Below, in pieces: positions 7,418-15,227 of a stretch of DNA of 21,348 nt. The notes below the pieces were generated by a model. The model was not told where the DNA came from, did no database searches, and saw only the letters and a program-made list of their open reading frames with translations. Positions within the stretch are counted from its first letter, which is position 1. Each line of letters begins with the position of its first letter. The position numbers and the translations under genes are program-made. The DNA lies in assembly GCA_031425095.1 (NCBI GenBank), contig JANPIS010000132.1, positions 1 through 21,348 of the forward strand. Direction: 5' to 3'. Source of the stretch: JANNXQ01 sp031425095 (GTDB lineage Bacteria; Verrucomicrobiota; Verrucomicrobiia; Chthoniobacterales; Chthoniobacteraceae).

Positions 7418-8332
7418 ATGGCCAAGATCATCAACGCCCACTCTCACCTAATTGAACTGGATGCCATGTATCGGAAATATGGAAACCTCAATCTTCCGAG
7501 TGGTATCTCTGTGCTTGCAGACTTGGAAGCCACCGTGAAACTGCTGAATCCTTCGGTGCTGATCGAGCAAATGGATGAAGCCGGCGTTTCTCAGTCGATC
7601 CTCTACGCAGTCGATGCGCCCATTGTATTTTCATCAAACGAATATGTTTCCCAACTTTGTGAAAAACATCCAGACCGCTTCATCGGATTTGCCTCCGTGA
7701 ACCCTCACGATCCGGAAGCACCGTCGAAGCTGGCTCGCGCCGTGCAGGAATTGAATCTGAAAGGGCTTAAGCTGCATCCGCCGCTCCAGGACTTCTTCCC
7801 GAACAGCGAGAGCGTTTTCCCGATCTATGAGAAAGCGATAGAACTCAATATTCCGGTAGTGTTTCACGTGGGGACAACCCCGTTCGGGGCTCTTTGTCGG
7901 CTCGATCGCGCAAACCCTATTCTCCTCGACGACGTCGCAACGAGATTCCCAGCGATGCGGATGATGTTGACGCATCTCGGGACGCTCTGGCACAACGAGG
8001 CATTCATGGTGGTGGAGAAGAATCCGAACGTGTTTATCGACACTGCAGCCTACGTGTATGAAATCGCGACCTTGTTGACACCTGACCTTATCGCCAGAAT
8101 TGGGCTTGAAAAGATCGTGTTTGGGACGGACTACCCAATGCCATCCGCGGGACGGCCGCATCGAATCCGCGATTTTGTCGATACAATGAAAAGTATCGGA
8201 CTTCCCGAAGAATTCGAACGGGCCATCTTTTCCGAGAATTGCATGCGCCTCTTAAACGGACCTGCCGAGCGCGTAGGTGCGGGATTGTCACTTAGTGACA
8301 TCATGAAAATCTTGGACGGCCGGAGGGAGTAG
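7418..8332 (+). CDS. Amidohydrolase-2 family metal-dependent hydrolase or decarboxylase
   Basis: A 304-residue TIM-barrel protein of the amidohydrolase-related (PF04909-type) family, which includes ACMSD, resorcylate-type decarboxylases and various hydrolases. The metal ligands are visible in the expected order: NAHSH (H8, H10), GLKLHPP (H120), VVFHVG (H150), LTHLG (H186) and FGTDYP (D238). Length is normal for the family and no signal peptide is seen, so it is cytoplasmic. The ATG at 7418 is supported by AGGAAG about 13 bp upstream. The next gene follows after 27 bp and is probably in the same operon. The substrate cannot be assigned. The context of carboxylate-activating and PLP enzymes suggests hydrolysis or decarboxylation of a pathway intermediate, which is inference. 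Confidence 0.88.
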   Translation: MAKIINAHSHLIELDAMYRKYGNLNLPSGISVLADLEATVKLLNPSVLIEQMDEAGVSQSILYAVDAPIVFSSNEYVSQLCEKHPDRFIGFASVNPHDPEAPSKLARAVQELNLKGLKLHPPLQDFFPNSESVFPIYEKAIELNIPVVFHVGTTPFGALCRLDRANPILLDDVATRFPAMRMMLTHLGTLWHNEAFMVVEKNPNVFIDTAAYVYEIATLLTPDLIARIGLEKIVFGTDYPMPSAGRPHRIRDFVDTMKSIGLPEEFERAIFSENCMRLLNGPAERVGAGLSLSDIMKILDGRRE

Positions 8333-8359
8333 TGTAAGGAGCGGAGTTCTATATCTTTC

Positions 8360-9793
8360 ATGATCGACCTGCGTAAGTTTCTGTTACGGCGTTCGATCTG
8401 TCGGATGGCCGCGAGCCTCGGTCGGACTAAGGAAGACGAATTTCTGTCGAGTGTCCCTGATCGAGTCATAAAGGTTTTTCGCCACGCGATCCGGAACGTC
8501 CCCGGATATCGGTGTTTTCTTGAACAGCGTGGTATCGGCGCCGGGACGATTACCTGCTTCGACGAATTCCATGAGCAGGTGCCTATTTTGGACAAGCAAA
8601 CGTGGTTTGGCCGGAGATTTGCGGAGATAGCTGCCAAAGATCGACTGTCGGACGTGGCGGCGTTCTTTTCCAGTTCTGGACAAACCGGCTTCTTTTCTTT
8701 GGGAACGGAAACCCATGCGGAACAAAGAACCGCTGCGCTGTTTCTCGAATTCGCTCTCCAGAAAATGTTCTCTGCACTCGAACGAAGAACGCTATTGGTC
8801 AACTGTCTGCCAATGGGAGTGCGTGCTCACACCCGCACGATTCCGGTGGCAGAGACGAGCGTCCGTGAAGATGTCGTTCTTGCGTTGTTGAATAAGGTGA
8901 AGGAAGAATTCGACCAGGTCATCCTTCTTGGGGAGCATCTTTTCCTCAAGCATGTCGTTGAAGAAGGTCTCTCCCAGAGAGAGCACGTTGAATGGAAGAA
9001 GCTTCGCATACACGTGGTCACCGGTGCGGAGTTTGTCGCAGAGAATTTTCGAACCTATTTGGCCTCGCTCTTGGGAATTGATGTCGGAGATCCTAGTGGC
9101 GGATCAGTAAACATCAACTTTGGGCTCTCGGAAATTTCGCCTAGCATCGCGCATGAAAACTGGCACACGATTCAAATCCGTCGCCTCGCGTATGAGCACT
9201 CCGAATTTAGGAAGGCTTTGATGGGAACAGGCTGTGGTTTTTGTCCGACAGTCATGCAGTACAACCCAACTCAGTTCTACTTGGAAACAGACACGCGCAA
9301 TGCGGAACGGCCCGAGTTACTGGTGACCGTGTTGGATACGCTACGATGTATCCCAATCATCCGTTATAATACTGGCGATCATGCACGGACGCTTACGCAC
9401 TCGGAGGTCTCGGGCGTATTGCGTGACTTCGGACGTGAGGATTTGATACCGCCAATCCGTCTTCCCTGTCTCTTGTTGTGGGGGAAGTGCCGTCCGTTCA
9501 AGCAAGGGTTCGCTACAGTTTATCCGGAACAAGTCAAAGAAGCGATATATGTCGACGGGTCCGTAGCAGCCGCGCTCACCGGAAATTTTCATATCGGCGG
9601 TGGTCACGCTGCGCCTTGCATCAAGTTCCAGTTGAAGGAGGGATTGAGCCTGAGCGATGACCTTATCGATTCACTCAAGTCGCAATGTCGTGACCGAACA
9701 GGTGTCGACTTGGAGGTCCGCGTTTTCCCGCATCGGGAGTTTCCCTATGGGATCCGTCACGATTTTGAGCGGAAGAATCGATACCTTGATTAG
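8360..9793 (+). CDS. PaaK/CapK-like adenylate-forming enzyme
   Basis: A 477-residue protein resembling the phenylacetate-CoA ligase/CapK branch of adenylate-forming enzymes, which activate carboxylates with ATP. Motifs in order: opening VPGY; phosphate-binding loop SSSGQTG at 104-110 (canonical SSGTTG, with Q replacing a Thr); VVTGAE near 219-224; FGLSE at 254-258; IRYNTGDH at 334-341; WGKCR at 374-378, corresponding to the hinge region; and a C-terminal RKNRYLD ending that may supply the catalytic lysine. No carrier domain or membrane segment is present. It lies 27 bp downstream of the amidohydrolase. An AAGGAG at 8336-8341 is about 18 bp from the ATG, farther than ideal, so an internal start (ATG at 8408) is possible. 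The acyl substrate and acceptor (CoA, amine or carrier protein) are unknown. Confidence 0.82.
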   Translation: MIDLRKFLLRRSICRMAASLGRTKEDEFLSSVPDRVIKVFRHAIRNVPGYRCFLEQRGIGAGTITCFDEFHEQVPILDKQTWFGRRFAEIAAKDRLSDVAAFFSSSGQTGFFSLGTETHAEQRTAALFLEFALQKMFSALERRTLLVNCLPMGVRAHTRTIPVAETSVREDVVLALLNKVKEEFDQVILLGEHLFLKHVVEEGLSQREHVEWKKLRIHVVTGAEFVAENFRTYLASLLGIDVGDPSGGSVNINFGLSEISPSIAHENWHTIQIRRLAYEHSEFRKALMGTGCGFCPTVMQYNPTQFYLETDTRNAERPELLVTVLDTLRCIPIIRYNTGDHARTLTHSEVSGVLRDFGREDLIPPIRLPCLLLWGKCRPFKQGFATVYPEQVKEAIYVDGSVAAALTGNFHIGGGHAAPCIKFQLKEGLSLSDDLIDSLKSQCRDRTGVDLEVRVFPHREFPYGIRHDFERKNRYLD

Positions 9794-9875
9794 TCCGCAT
9801 TGCTTGCTCCGCGAGCGCCGTTTTTCGCTGTGTGAGAAGTCTCTGCTACTGAAGCAACCGTAATTTCTATCTCGG

Positions 9876-9930
9876 TGACCGCCAGCAAGGCCATGAGGCG
9901 CGAAGGAGCGGCGCGTAGACGTGGCGGTCA
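9876..9930. repeat. Inverted repeat between convergent genes, possible terminator
   Basis: A 9-bp inverted repeat, TGACCGCCA at 9876-9884 and TGGCGGTCA at 9922-9930, encloses 37 nt with further GCGC-rich pairing. It sits between the stop of the adenylate-forming enzyme (9793) and the stop of the FeeM-like gene (9928-9930, inside the right arm). It could act as a shared terminator, but there is no T tract on either strand. Confidence 0.25.
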
Positions 9931-11118
9931 GGATGCAGGAAGCAGATTGCCGAAACTAGGCCAGCACTCGGAAAGATGCTGCGGGCAGAAGCCCCCGGTC
10001 CAAGATGTTTTCCGCTTCGCCCAGATACTTTCCTCCACCCGCGGCTCCGTGACTTCGTCGAAGAGGTTCCAGCCCCATTTATGCTCGAGAAAGGCGATTT
10101 CCGACTCCGAGCAACTTTCCAGGAATGACGACCAGGATGTGAAAAGGCTGCGGAGAAGATCCGCGTCAAGGAAGCTTGCGGTGGCTTCCTTGTGCCATTC
10201 GCCAACCCGCTTGAAGAAATGGTTGTCGGTGGTCATGAAGCGATGAATGAATGAAGCCACTTCATCTAATTGCTCGGGGCACGCGCGGTAGAAGTCTAGA
10301 TCGCCGCAAAGCGCAATGACCGGGTCGTTAATGGTCTGTGAGTAACTGCGTTGCGGGCCGATCTCGGTGAAATTGAGGAGATTGTAGAAACTTGTGTGAC
10401 CCGGGCTGACGGTCGCAATTGCTTTTTGATAGCCCATCGTAATGCCGTGCGCCATGGCGCAGCGCATCAACTCTGTGGACAATGCCGACTTGCGATAGGT
10501 TGCCTCGATGGCCTGGTTGGTGACCTCGCACAGTTTGAAGTCAGCGCGCCGAAATTCCGAGATCTCCGCAGCGAACACCCCATCTGATGGAAGTCCAAAG
10601 GGATCGCAATCGGCAACGACGCTCAAGACGCCGACGATCGTACCGTCTTTCAACTTTGCGACGAACGTCGCCATTTCGGAACTCGCCTCAAAAACTCGGA
10701 GGCGCATCCCCCAATCCATTTCGCTGCAGTATCCGCGCTCCACATAAACATCGTGTACGAGCCGATAAGCCGCTCGGAGTTCGTCTGCGGTTCGCGCTTG
10801 TTCGACTGCAATTCCGGGAATCTGCGTGGCAAAAAGGCCTGTTCGTTTGAGGAGCCCGAGTTTCCGGCGAATGCGTTGCGCGCTGCGCTCGGTGGCTTCG
10901 CATTTTACCGGTTCCGTGGCGATGGCGATCCCATCGCAAGGCGCGGATGGGAGTTCCTTTGAGTGGGAGTGGGCCGGCGCCGGTGGACTGTGGCCGTTGC
11001 ACGCTTGAACGGTTGCGAATCCCGCGTGCGGAGGGAACGGCTTCGCGAGCTGCGTTCCGCATAGCGCATCCCGGTTCTCGGGGATTCGCTCCGGCGATTT
11101 GGCGTGCGGTAGTTTCAT
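9928..11118 (-). CDS. FeeM-like N-acyl amino acid synthase (GNAT-fold acyltransferase)
   Basis: A 396-residue protein. The central part, about 104-275, resembles FeeM-type N-acyl amino acid synthases and the related exosortase-associated acyltransferases, which transfer a fatty acyl group from acyl-ACP to an amino acid. Diagnostic stretches are YRLVHDVYVERGY (about 118-130), ISEFRRADF (176-184), CEVTNQAIEATYR, a central AMAHGITMGYQKAI, SPGHTSFYNLLNF, and PVIALCGDLDFY (266-277). The first 80 or so residues are Pro/Ala/Cys-rich and look disordered. The last 120 residues are an extra helical region of unknown role. The ATG at 11118 lacks a clear Shine-Dalgarno site; a later start cannot be excluded. 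It converges on the adenylating-enzyme operon. It might acylate an amino acid handled by the neighbouring PLP enzyme, which is inference. Confidence 0.78.
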   Translation of the reverse strand: MKLPHAKSPERIPENRDALCGTQLAKPFPPHAGFATVQACNGHSPPAPAHSHSKELPSAPCDGIAIATEPVKCEATERSAQRIRRKLGLLKRTGLFATQIPGIAVEQARTADELRAAYRLVHDVYVERGYCSEMDWGMRLRVFEASSEMATFVAKLKDGTIVGVLSVVADCDPFGLPSDGVFAAEISEFRRADFKLCEVTNQAIEATYRKSALSTELMRCAMAHGITMGYQKAIATVSPGHTSFYNLLNFTEIGPQRSYSQTINDPVIALCGDLDFYRACPEQLDEVASFIHRFMTTDNHFFKRVGEWHKEATASFLDADLLRSLFTSWSSFLESCSESEIAFLEHKWGWNLFDEVTEPRVEESIWAKRKTSWTGGFCPQHLSECWPSFGNLLPAS

Positions 11119-11392
11119 TAAACCAAGATTCTCGCATGGATATATAGCCAGTATAATGCCAATAGAATTTGGAATTGCGCACGGCGGTTTATCGCATTGG
11201 TGAGCCAGGTTGCGATGTGCCGGACCACGGTCGGTTCGGGCTCCATCCCCAAGTCGTTCTGTGACCTGCGGATCGCGAGAGAAAAGAGGCCCGGGCTAGC
11301 GCCGCAAGCCGCTGCCGTGACGGGAGTAGAGCTTGGAACGCCGCAGCGACGGCACATTCGGATGCACAAGGAGAAGCGCTGCGTTACGAAGG

Positions 11393-12769
11393 CTACGGCT
11401 TCAATTCTCTGATGAAGATGTTCCGAAATTGGAGCAGCGACGGCGGGCTGGTCCACACGCCGTCTTTCATCGCGCCGTGGTGCTGCAGGCCGATGCGGCC
11501 GCGCGAGGGCATGCCGGGGATCGTGCCGCTGGAGACGACTTCTTTGCCGTTGAGCACCACCGTCACCGTGCCTCTGCGGACGGTGATTTCGTAGCGGTTC
11601 CACTTCTTCACGGCGTTGTCGGCTTTGAGCTTCGGCGTTACGCCAGCACGCACTTCTGGCGGCATCGCGGCGTCGCGGCGCACGCCGTACATTTCGCCCG
11701 AGCCGATCGGCCAGCACCAAATGTTTACCTGATACTTCTGATCGCCCGCGAGGATGACGCCGGAGTCCGAGTCGGGAATGTTGAGTTGGATCGGCTTCCC
11801 ATCGGCGTCTTTTGCGTCCGAGCCGTCGGGCAGGATCTGCGCGGCTCGGGGATTGGTGAAGGGCGTGTCCTTGATCCGCCAATCGACGACCAGCGTGTAG
11901 TCGCCGTATTCCTTTTCCGTCCACAGATGCTTCTCGCCAGGGGCCTCGCTGCGGGCGTCGTAGTCGATGATGCCGTCCTGCGCTTTCCAGTGGCCGTTGT
12001 CGCCCTCGGGCACTTTCCAGCCGGTGAAATCGACGCCATTGAACAGCGACGTAAAGCCTTCGTAGGCATTCGCCGTCTGCTCCGACGGCGTATTTGTCGG
12101 AGGCAGCTCCTTGATGAAGATGTTTCTGAAGTGGCACTCCGCGCCTTCGCTCTCGAGTGCGATGAACCCCTTCCGCGGCACGCAATCCTTCCCGACCGTC
12201 GTCTCCTTGCCATTCACCTCGAGCCGGATTTCGCCGGCATTGCAGGTGATGCGGTAGTGATTCCACTCCGGCGCCGGCTTGCTCCGATCTTCCGATGGGA
12301 AACTGCGCTTGCCGCTCTTCGCGATGCGCCCCATCGGCGTCATCTCCGCGCCCCAGATGGGGAAAATGTCGCCGTGCGTGGTGAACCACTCGTTGTTCCC
12401 CTTGTTCTCGCCGTAGCTGTTTTCGAGCACCTGCACTTCGATGCCGCGCGTGTAGCCCGTGCCCGTCGCCGGGATGCCATCGCCCCAGATGAAGACGCCG
12501 CTGTTCCCCTTCGGCGTCAGGTGCCGCCAGTCCACTTCGAGGATGAAGTTTTCGTACATCTTCGCGGAGCGCATGTAGCCGGTCGGCTTGCCGTTCGTGA
12601 CGATCATCCCATCGCGCACGCTGAAGGTATCCGGCGCGACATTCACCGGCACCCAGCCGGTGAGGTCCTTGCCATTGAAGAGCGAATTGAAGCCGTCCGG
12701 CGGAGCATCAGCGGCTTGTGATATCGAGATGGCGACGGCGAAGGCGAAGAGGCGATGGACGAGTTTCAT
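11393..12769 (-). CDS. Exported protein with two DUF1080 (3-keto-disaccharide hydrolase family) domains
   Basis: A 458-residue protein with a Sec signal peptide (about residues 1-20, ending ISISQAADA) and two tandem DUF1080/PF06439 jelly-roll domains, about 25-227 and 237-458. The duplication shows in paired landmarks: FNSLFNGKDLTGW versus FTSLFNGVDFTGW, ILEVDWR versus TLVVDWR, NHYRITC versus NRYEITV, and FRNIFIKEL versus FRNIFIREL at each domain end. Members of this family bind or hydrolyse sugars, including 3-keto-glycosides, outside the cytoplasm. It is divergent from the sialidase-like gene, sharing a 133-bp promoter region, so coordinated expression is likely. The 274 bp downstream of its stop, before the FeeM-like start, hold nothing I can identify except an A/T-rich patch near 11130-11160 that may be the FeeM-like gene's promoter. 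Confidence 0.9.
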   Translation of the reverse strand: MKLVHRLFAFAVAISISQAADAPPDGFNSLFNGKDLTGWVPVNVAPDTFSVRDGMIVTNGKPTGYMRSAKMYENFILEVDWRHLTPKGNSGVFIWGDGIPATGTGYTRGIEVQVLENSYGENKGNNEWFTTHGDIFPIWGAEMTPMGRIAKSGKRSFPSEDRSKPAPEWNHYRITCNAGEIRLEVNGKETTVGKDCVPRKGFIALESEGAECHFRNIFIKELPPTNTPSEQTANAYEGFTSLFNGVDFTGWKVPEGDNGHWKAQDGIIDYDARSEAPGEKHLWTEKEYGDYTLVVDWRIKDTPFTNPRAAQILPDGSDAKDADGKPIQLNIPDSDSGVILAGDQKYQVNIWCWPIGSGEMYGVRRDAAMPPEVRAGVTPKLKADNAVKKWNRYEITVRRGTVTVVLNGKEVVSSGTIPGMPSRGRIGLQHHGAMKDGVWTSPPSLLQFRNIFIRELKP

Positions 12770-12902
12770 GGGGAATGAGGAAGGGCGCCAGTGCTAACCC
12801 GTCACGCGGTCCTTCAGCGAGAAACTTCATCATGCGAACCCGCGTGGCGGGTTGATAACGAGGGTGGCCATTGTGCGCCGCTGATCAAAATCTCCCTCCG
12901 CC

Positions 12903-15203
12903 ATGCTCACTCGCATTCTTTCAATAGTGCTGGCCGCAGCCCTTCCTGCTCGCGGGGCTGAAGTCCCGGTCCTCCCCCAAGCGCTGCTCGACCTCTCACT
13001 CGAAGCACCGCTCATCAACACAAATCCCGGTCCGGAATACGATGCGGATAAGCGATCGGGGAACATGATCATCGGCATCGACCGGACGCCGAAGGGCCGG
13101 CTGTGGGCCGCGTGGGTTGGCAATGGCGATTCACCGAATGGATTCTTCATGCTCGCGACCAGTGATGATGATGGAAAGACGTGGTCGAAGCCGCGCGTGG
13201 TGATTGATCCACAGGATGGCGAACTCAACGGCGTGCGTTACGAGCGTCGCGCGCTCGTTGGGAATCTGTGGACCGATCCCCTTGGGCGACTGTGGTGTTT
13301 CTTCGATCAAAGCCTCGGCTACTTCGATGGGCGTGGCGGCGATTGGTTCATCCGCTGCGACGATCCCGACGCGGCGGAGCCGCAGTGGACGAAGCCGGTG
13401 CGTTTCGCTGATGGCTGCACGCTGAACAAACCGACCGTGCTGAGTAACGGCGACTGGCTGCTGCCCGTATCGCTCTGGACGCGTGATCGCATCGGCGGCC
13501 CCGGCGCGGACAAGGAAGCGCATCACGATCTCGACCCGATTCGCATGGCGAATGTCTTCGCCTCGACGGATCAGGGGAAAACGTGGCCGCGCCGCGGTGG
13601 CGTGGCGTTTCCCGGCACACAGTTCGATGAACACATGATCGTGGAGCGGAAGGATGGGTCGCTGTGGATGCTCGCCCGTACGAAGGACGGTATCAGCGAG
13701 AGTGTGTCCGCGGACAAAGGCGCGACATGGAGCGAGCCGAAGCCGTCGGCGATTCAGAATCCAAGCGCGCGCTTTTTCATCCGGCGTCTGCAATCGGGGA
13801 ATCTGCTGCTGGTGAAGAACGGTCCGATCCCCGCGCGGCTCCCGCGCCGCTCGAATCTGAAGGCGTTCCTTTCCGACGACGACGGCAAGACGTGGGGTAA
13901 AGGTCTGCTGCTCGATGATCGCGCCGAGGTTTCGTATCCCGACGGCTTCCAGGCTCCCGATGGCACCATCCACATTAGCTATGATTGGAACCGCCACACC
14001 GACGCGGAGATCCTGCTCACGAAATTCAAGGAGGAAGACTTCGCCTCGCAGACCAAGCTCAAGCCCGCGCTGGTGAATAAGGCCTACGCGCCGCATTTGC
14101 CGAAATCCATCACGCCCGATCCGAAATGGACTGCGCAGGCCGCCGAAGACGCGAAGCAGGATTTCAAGAGCATCCCCTACGACGGCATCACGCCGAACAA
14201 GATGGTCTGCGACACCACGCTGCGCGAACTGCCCGACGGCTCGTGGATTCTCTTCATCCTCGCGGGCGGCGACACCGAACCGTCGCCGCTGAACTACACC
14301 GGCATCACCCGCAGCGCCGACCAAGGCAAAACGTGGACGCCGTTGGAACGATTCGACGTCGGCTTCCCGCGCGAGGGCAAAACCATCGGCCAGGGTCCGA
14401 CCGAACTCATGAATCTCGGCCAACGCAGCACGCTGTTCTTCTCCACGCACTCGAAGCACTGGGCCAACGACTGGCGCTCGTGGTTCCTCACCAGTGACGA
14501 CTCCTTCAAGACGTGGAGCCAGCCGCAGGAAGTGCCGGGCCGTCTGAAGGAGCGCACCTTCATCCGCAAGCACATCGTCACGCGCGATGGCCGCATCATG
14601 ATCCCCTTTCAGCACTACATCGGCCCCGATGACGAGCAGGACAAAGCGCCGCTCGACCGCGCCTTCACCAATCCGCGCATCGGCGTGCTCATCAGCTGCG
14701 ACGGCGGCAAGAAGTGGTGCGAACACGGCAACATCCGGCTCACGCCGAACAGCCGCTACTTCGGCTGGGCGGAGAACGATCTCTTCGAGCACCCCGATGG
14801 CCGCATCACCATGGTGATCCGCGCCGACGGACTCGGCGGCATGCTCTACAAAGCGGAGTCGAAGGACGGCGGGAAAACGTGGCCCGAATTCGCGGACCTC
14901 ACGCAAATCCCCAATCCCGGCAGCAAGACCACGCTCTACAATCTCGGCGGCGACAACGTCGCGATTTTGCACAATCCAAACAGCAAGCATCGCAGCCCGA
15001 TGGCGCTCTGGATCAGCTTCGACGGCATGAAGACATGGCCTTACCAGCGCGTGCTCCAGCAGGAGTCCGTCGATGGCCCCAAGGGCCGGATGAATTACCC
15101 CGACGGCTTTGTGAGCGCTGACCAGCAATGGCTCCACTTCGCCTTCGACGACAACCGCCATCGCGCCGTCCATTACTCCGCGAAGCTTCCGCCGCTTCCG
15201 TGA
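12903..15203 (+). CDS. Exported tandem sialidase-like (Asp-box) protein
   Basis: A 766-residue protein with a short signal peptide (MLTRILSIVLAAALPARGA). Two sialidase-like beta-propellers follow, about 40-380 and 410-766. Nine Asp-box motifs (S/T-x-D-x-G-x-T-W) are visible near residues 87, 221, 269, 324, 471, 531, 598, 653 and 705; the one near 531 has SFKTW and the one near 705 has GMKTW. Both halves end in a matching block, YPDGF then IHISYDWNRH (345-365) and YPDGF then LHFAFDDNRH (732-753), which shows an internal duplication. Related proteins are annotated as exo-alpha-sialidases, but many act on other acidic sugars or are non-catalytic, so the substrate is open. The stop is 24 bp from the stop of the convergent DUF1592-type gene. 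There is no clear Shine-Dalgarno site. Confidence 0.88.
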   Translation: MLTRILSIVLAAALPARGAEVPVLPQALLDLSLEAPLINTNPGPEYDADKRSGNMIIGIDRTPKGRLWAAWVGNGDSPNGFFMLATSDDDGKTWSKPRVVIDPQDGELNGVRYERRALVGNLWTDPLGRLWCFFDQSLGYFDGRGGDWFIRCDDPDAAEPQWTKPVRFADGCTLNKPTVLSNGDWLLPVSLWTRDRIGGPGADKEAHHDLDPIRMANVFASTDQGKTWPRRGGVAFPGTQFDEHMIVERKDGSLWMLARTKDGISESVSADKGATWSEPKPSAIQNPSARFFIRRLQSGNLLLVKNGPIPARLPRRSNLKAFLSDDDGKTWGKGLLLDDRAEVSYPDGFQAPDGTIHISYDWNRHTDAEILLTKFKEEDFASQTKLKPALVNKAYAPHLPKSITPDPKWTAQAAEDAKQDFKSIPYDGITPNKMVCDTTLRELPDGSWILFILAGGDTEPSPLNYTGITRSADQGKTWTPLERFDVGFPREGKTIGQGPTELMNLGQRSTLFFSTHSKHWANDWRSWFLTSDDSFKTWSQPQEVPGRLKERTFIRKHIVTRDGRIMIPFQHYIGPDDEQDKAPLDRAFTNPRIGVLISCDGGKKWCEHGNIRLTPNSRYFGWAENDLFEHPDGRITMVIRADGLGGMLYKAESKDGGKTWPEFADLTQIPNPGSKTTLYNLGGDNVAILHNPNSKHRSPMALWISFDGMKTWPYQRVLQQESVDGPKGRMNYPDGFVSADQQWLHFAFDDNRHRAVHYSAKLPPLP

Positions 15204-15227
15204 TGTCCGCGAAAGCGTCGTGGCGCT

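Noticed and set aside
11152..11157. Perfect TATAAT on the plus strand
   Set aside because: No acceptable -35 at 16-18 bp upstream and no plus-strand gene downstream; it sits in an A/T-rich patch more likely serving the minus-strand FeeM-like gene.
11118..12721. Long alternative frames on both strands over the DUF1080 gene
   Set aside because: Translations are low-complexity Arg/Ala-rich; the DUF1080 frame has clear duplicated domains and a signal peptide.
13131..15173. 680-codon open frame on the minus strand
   Set aside because: It is antisense to the sialidase-like gene, rich in Ala/Arg/Val/Glu with no recognisable domain; long antisense frames are expected in GC-rich genes.
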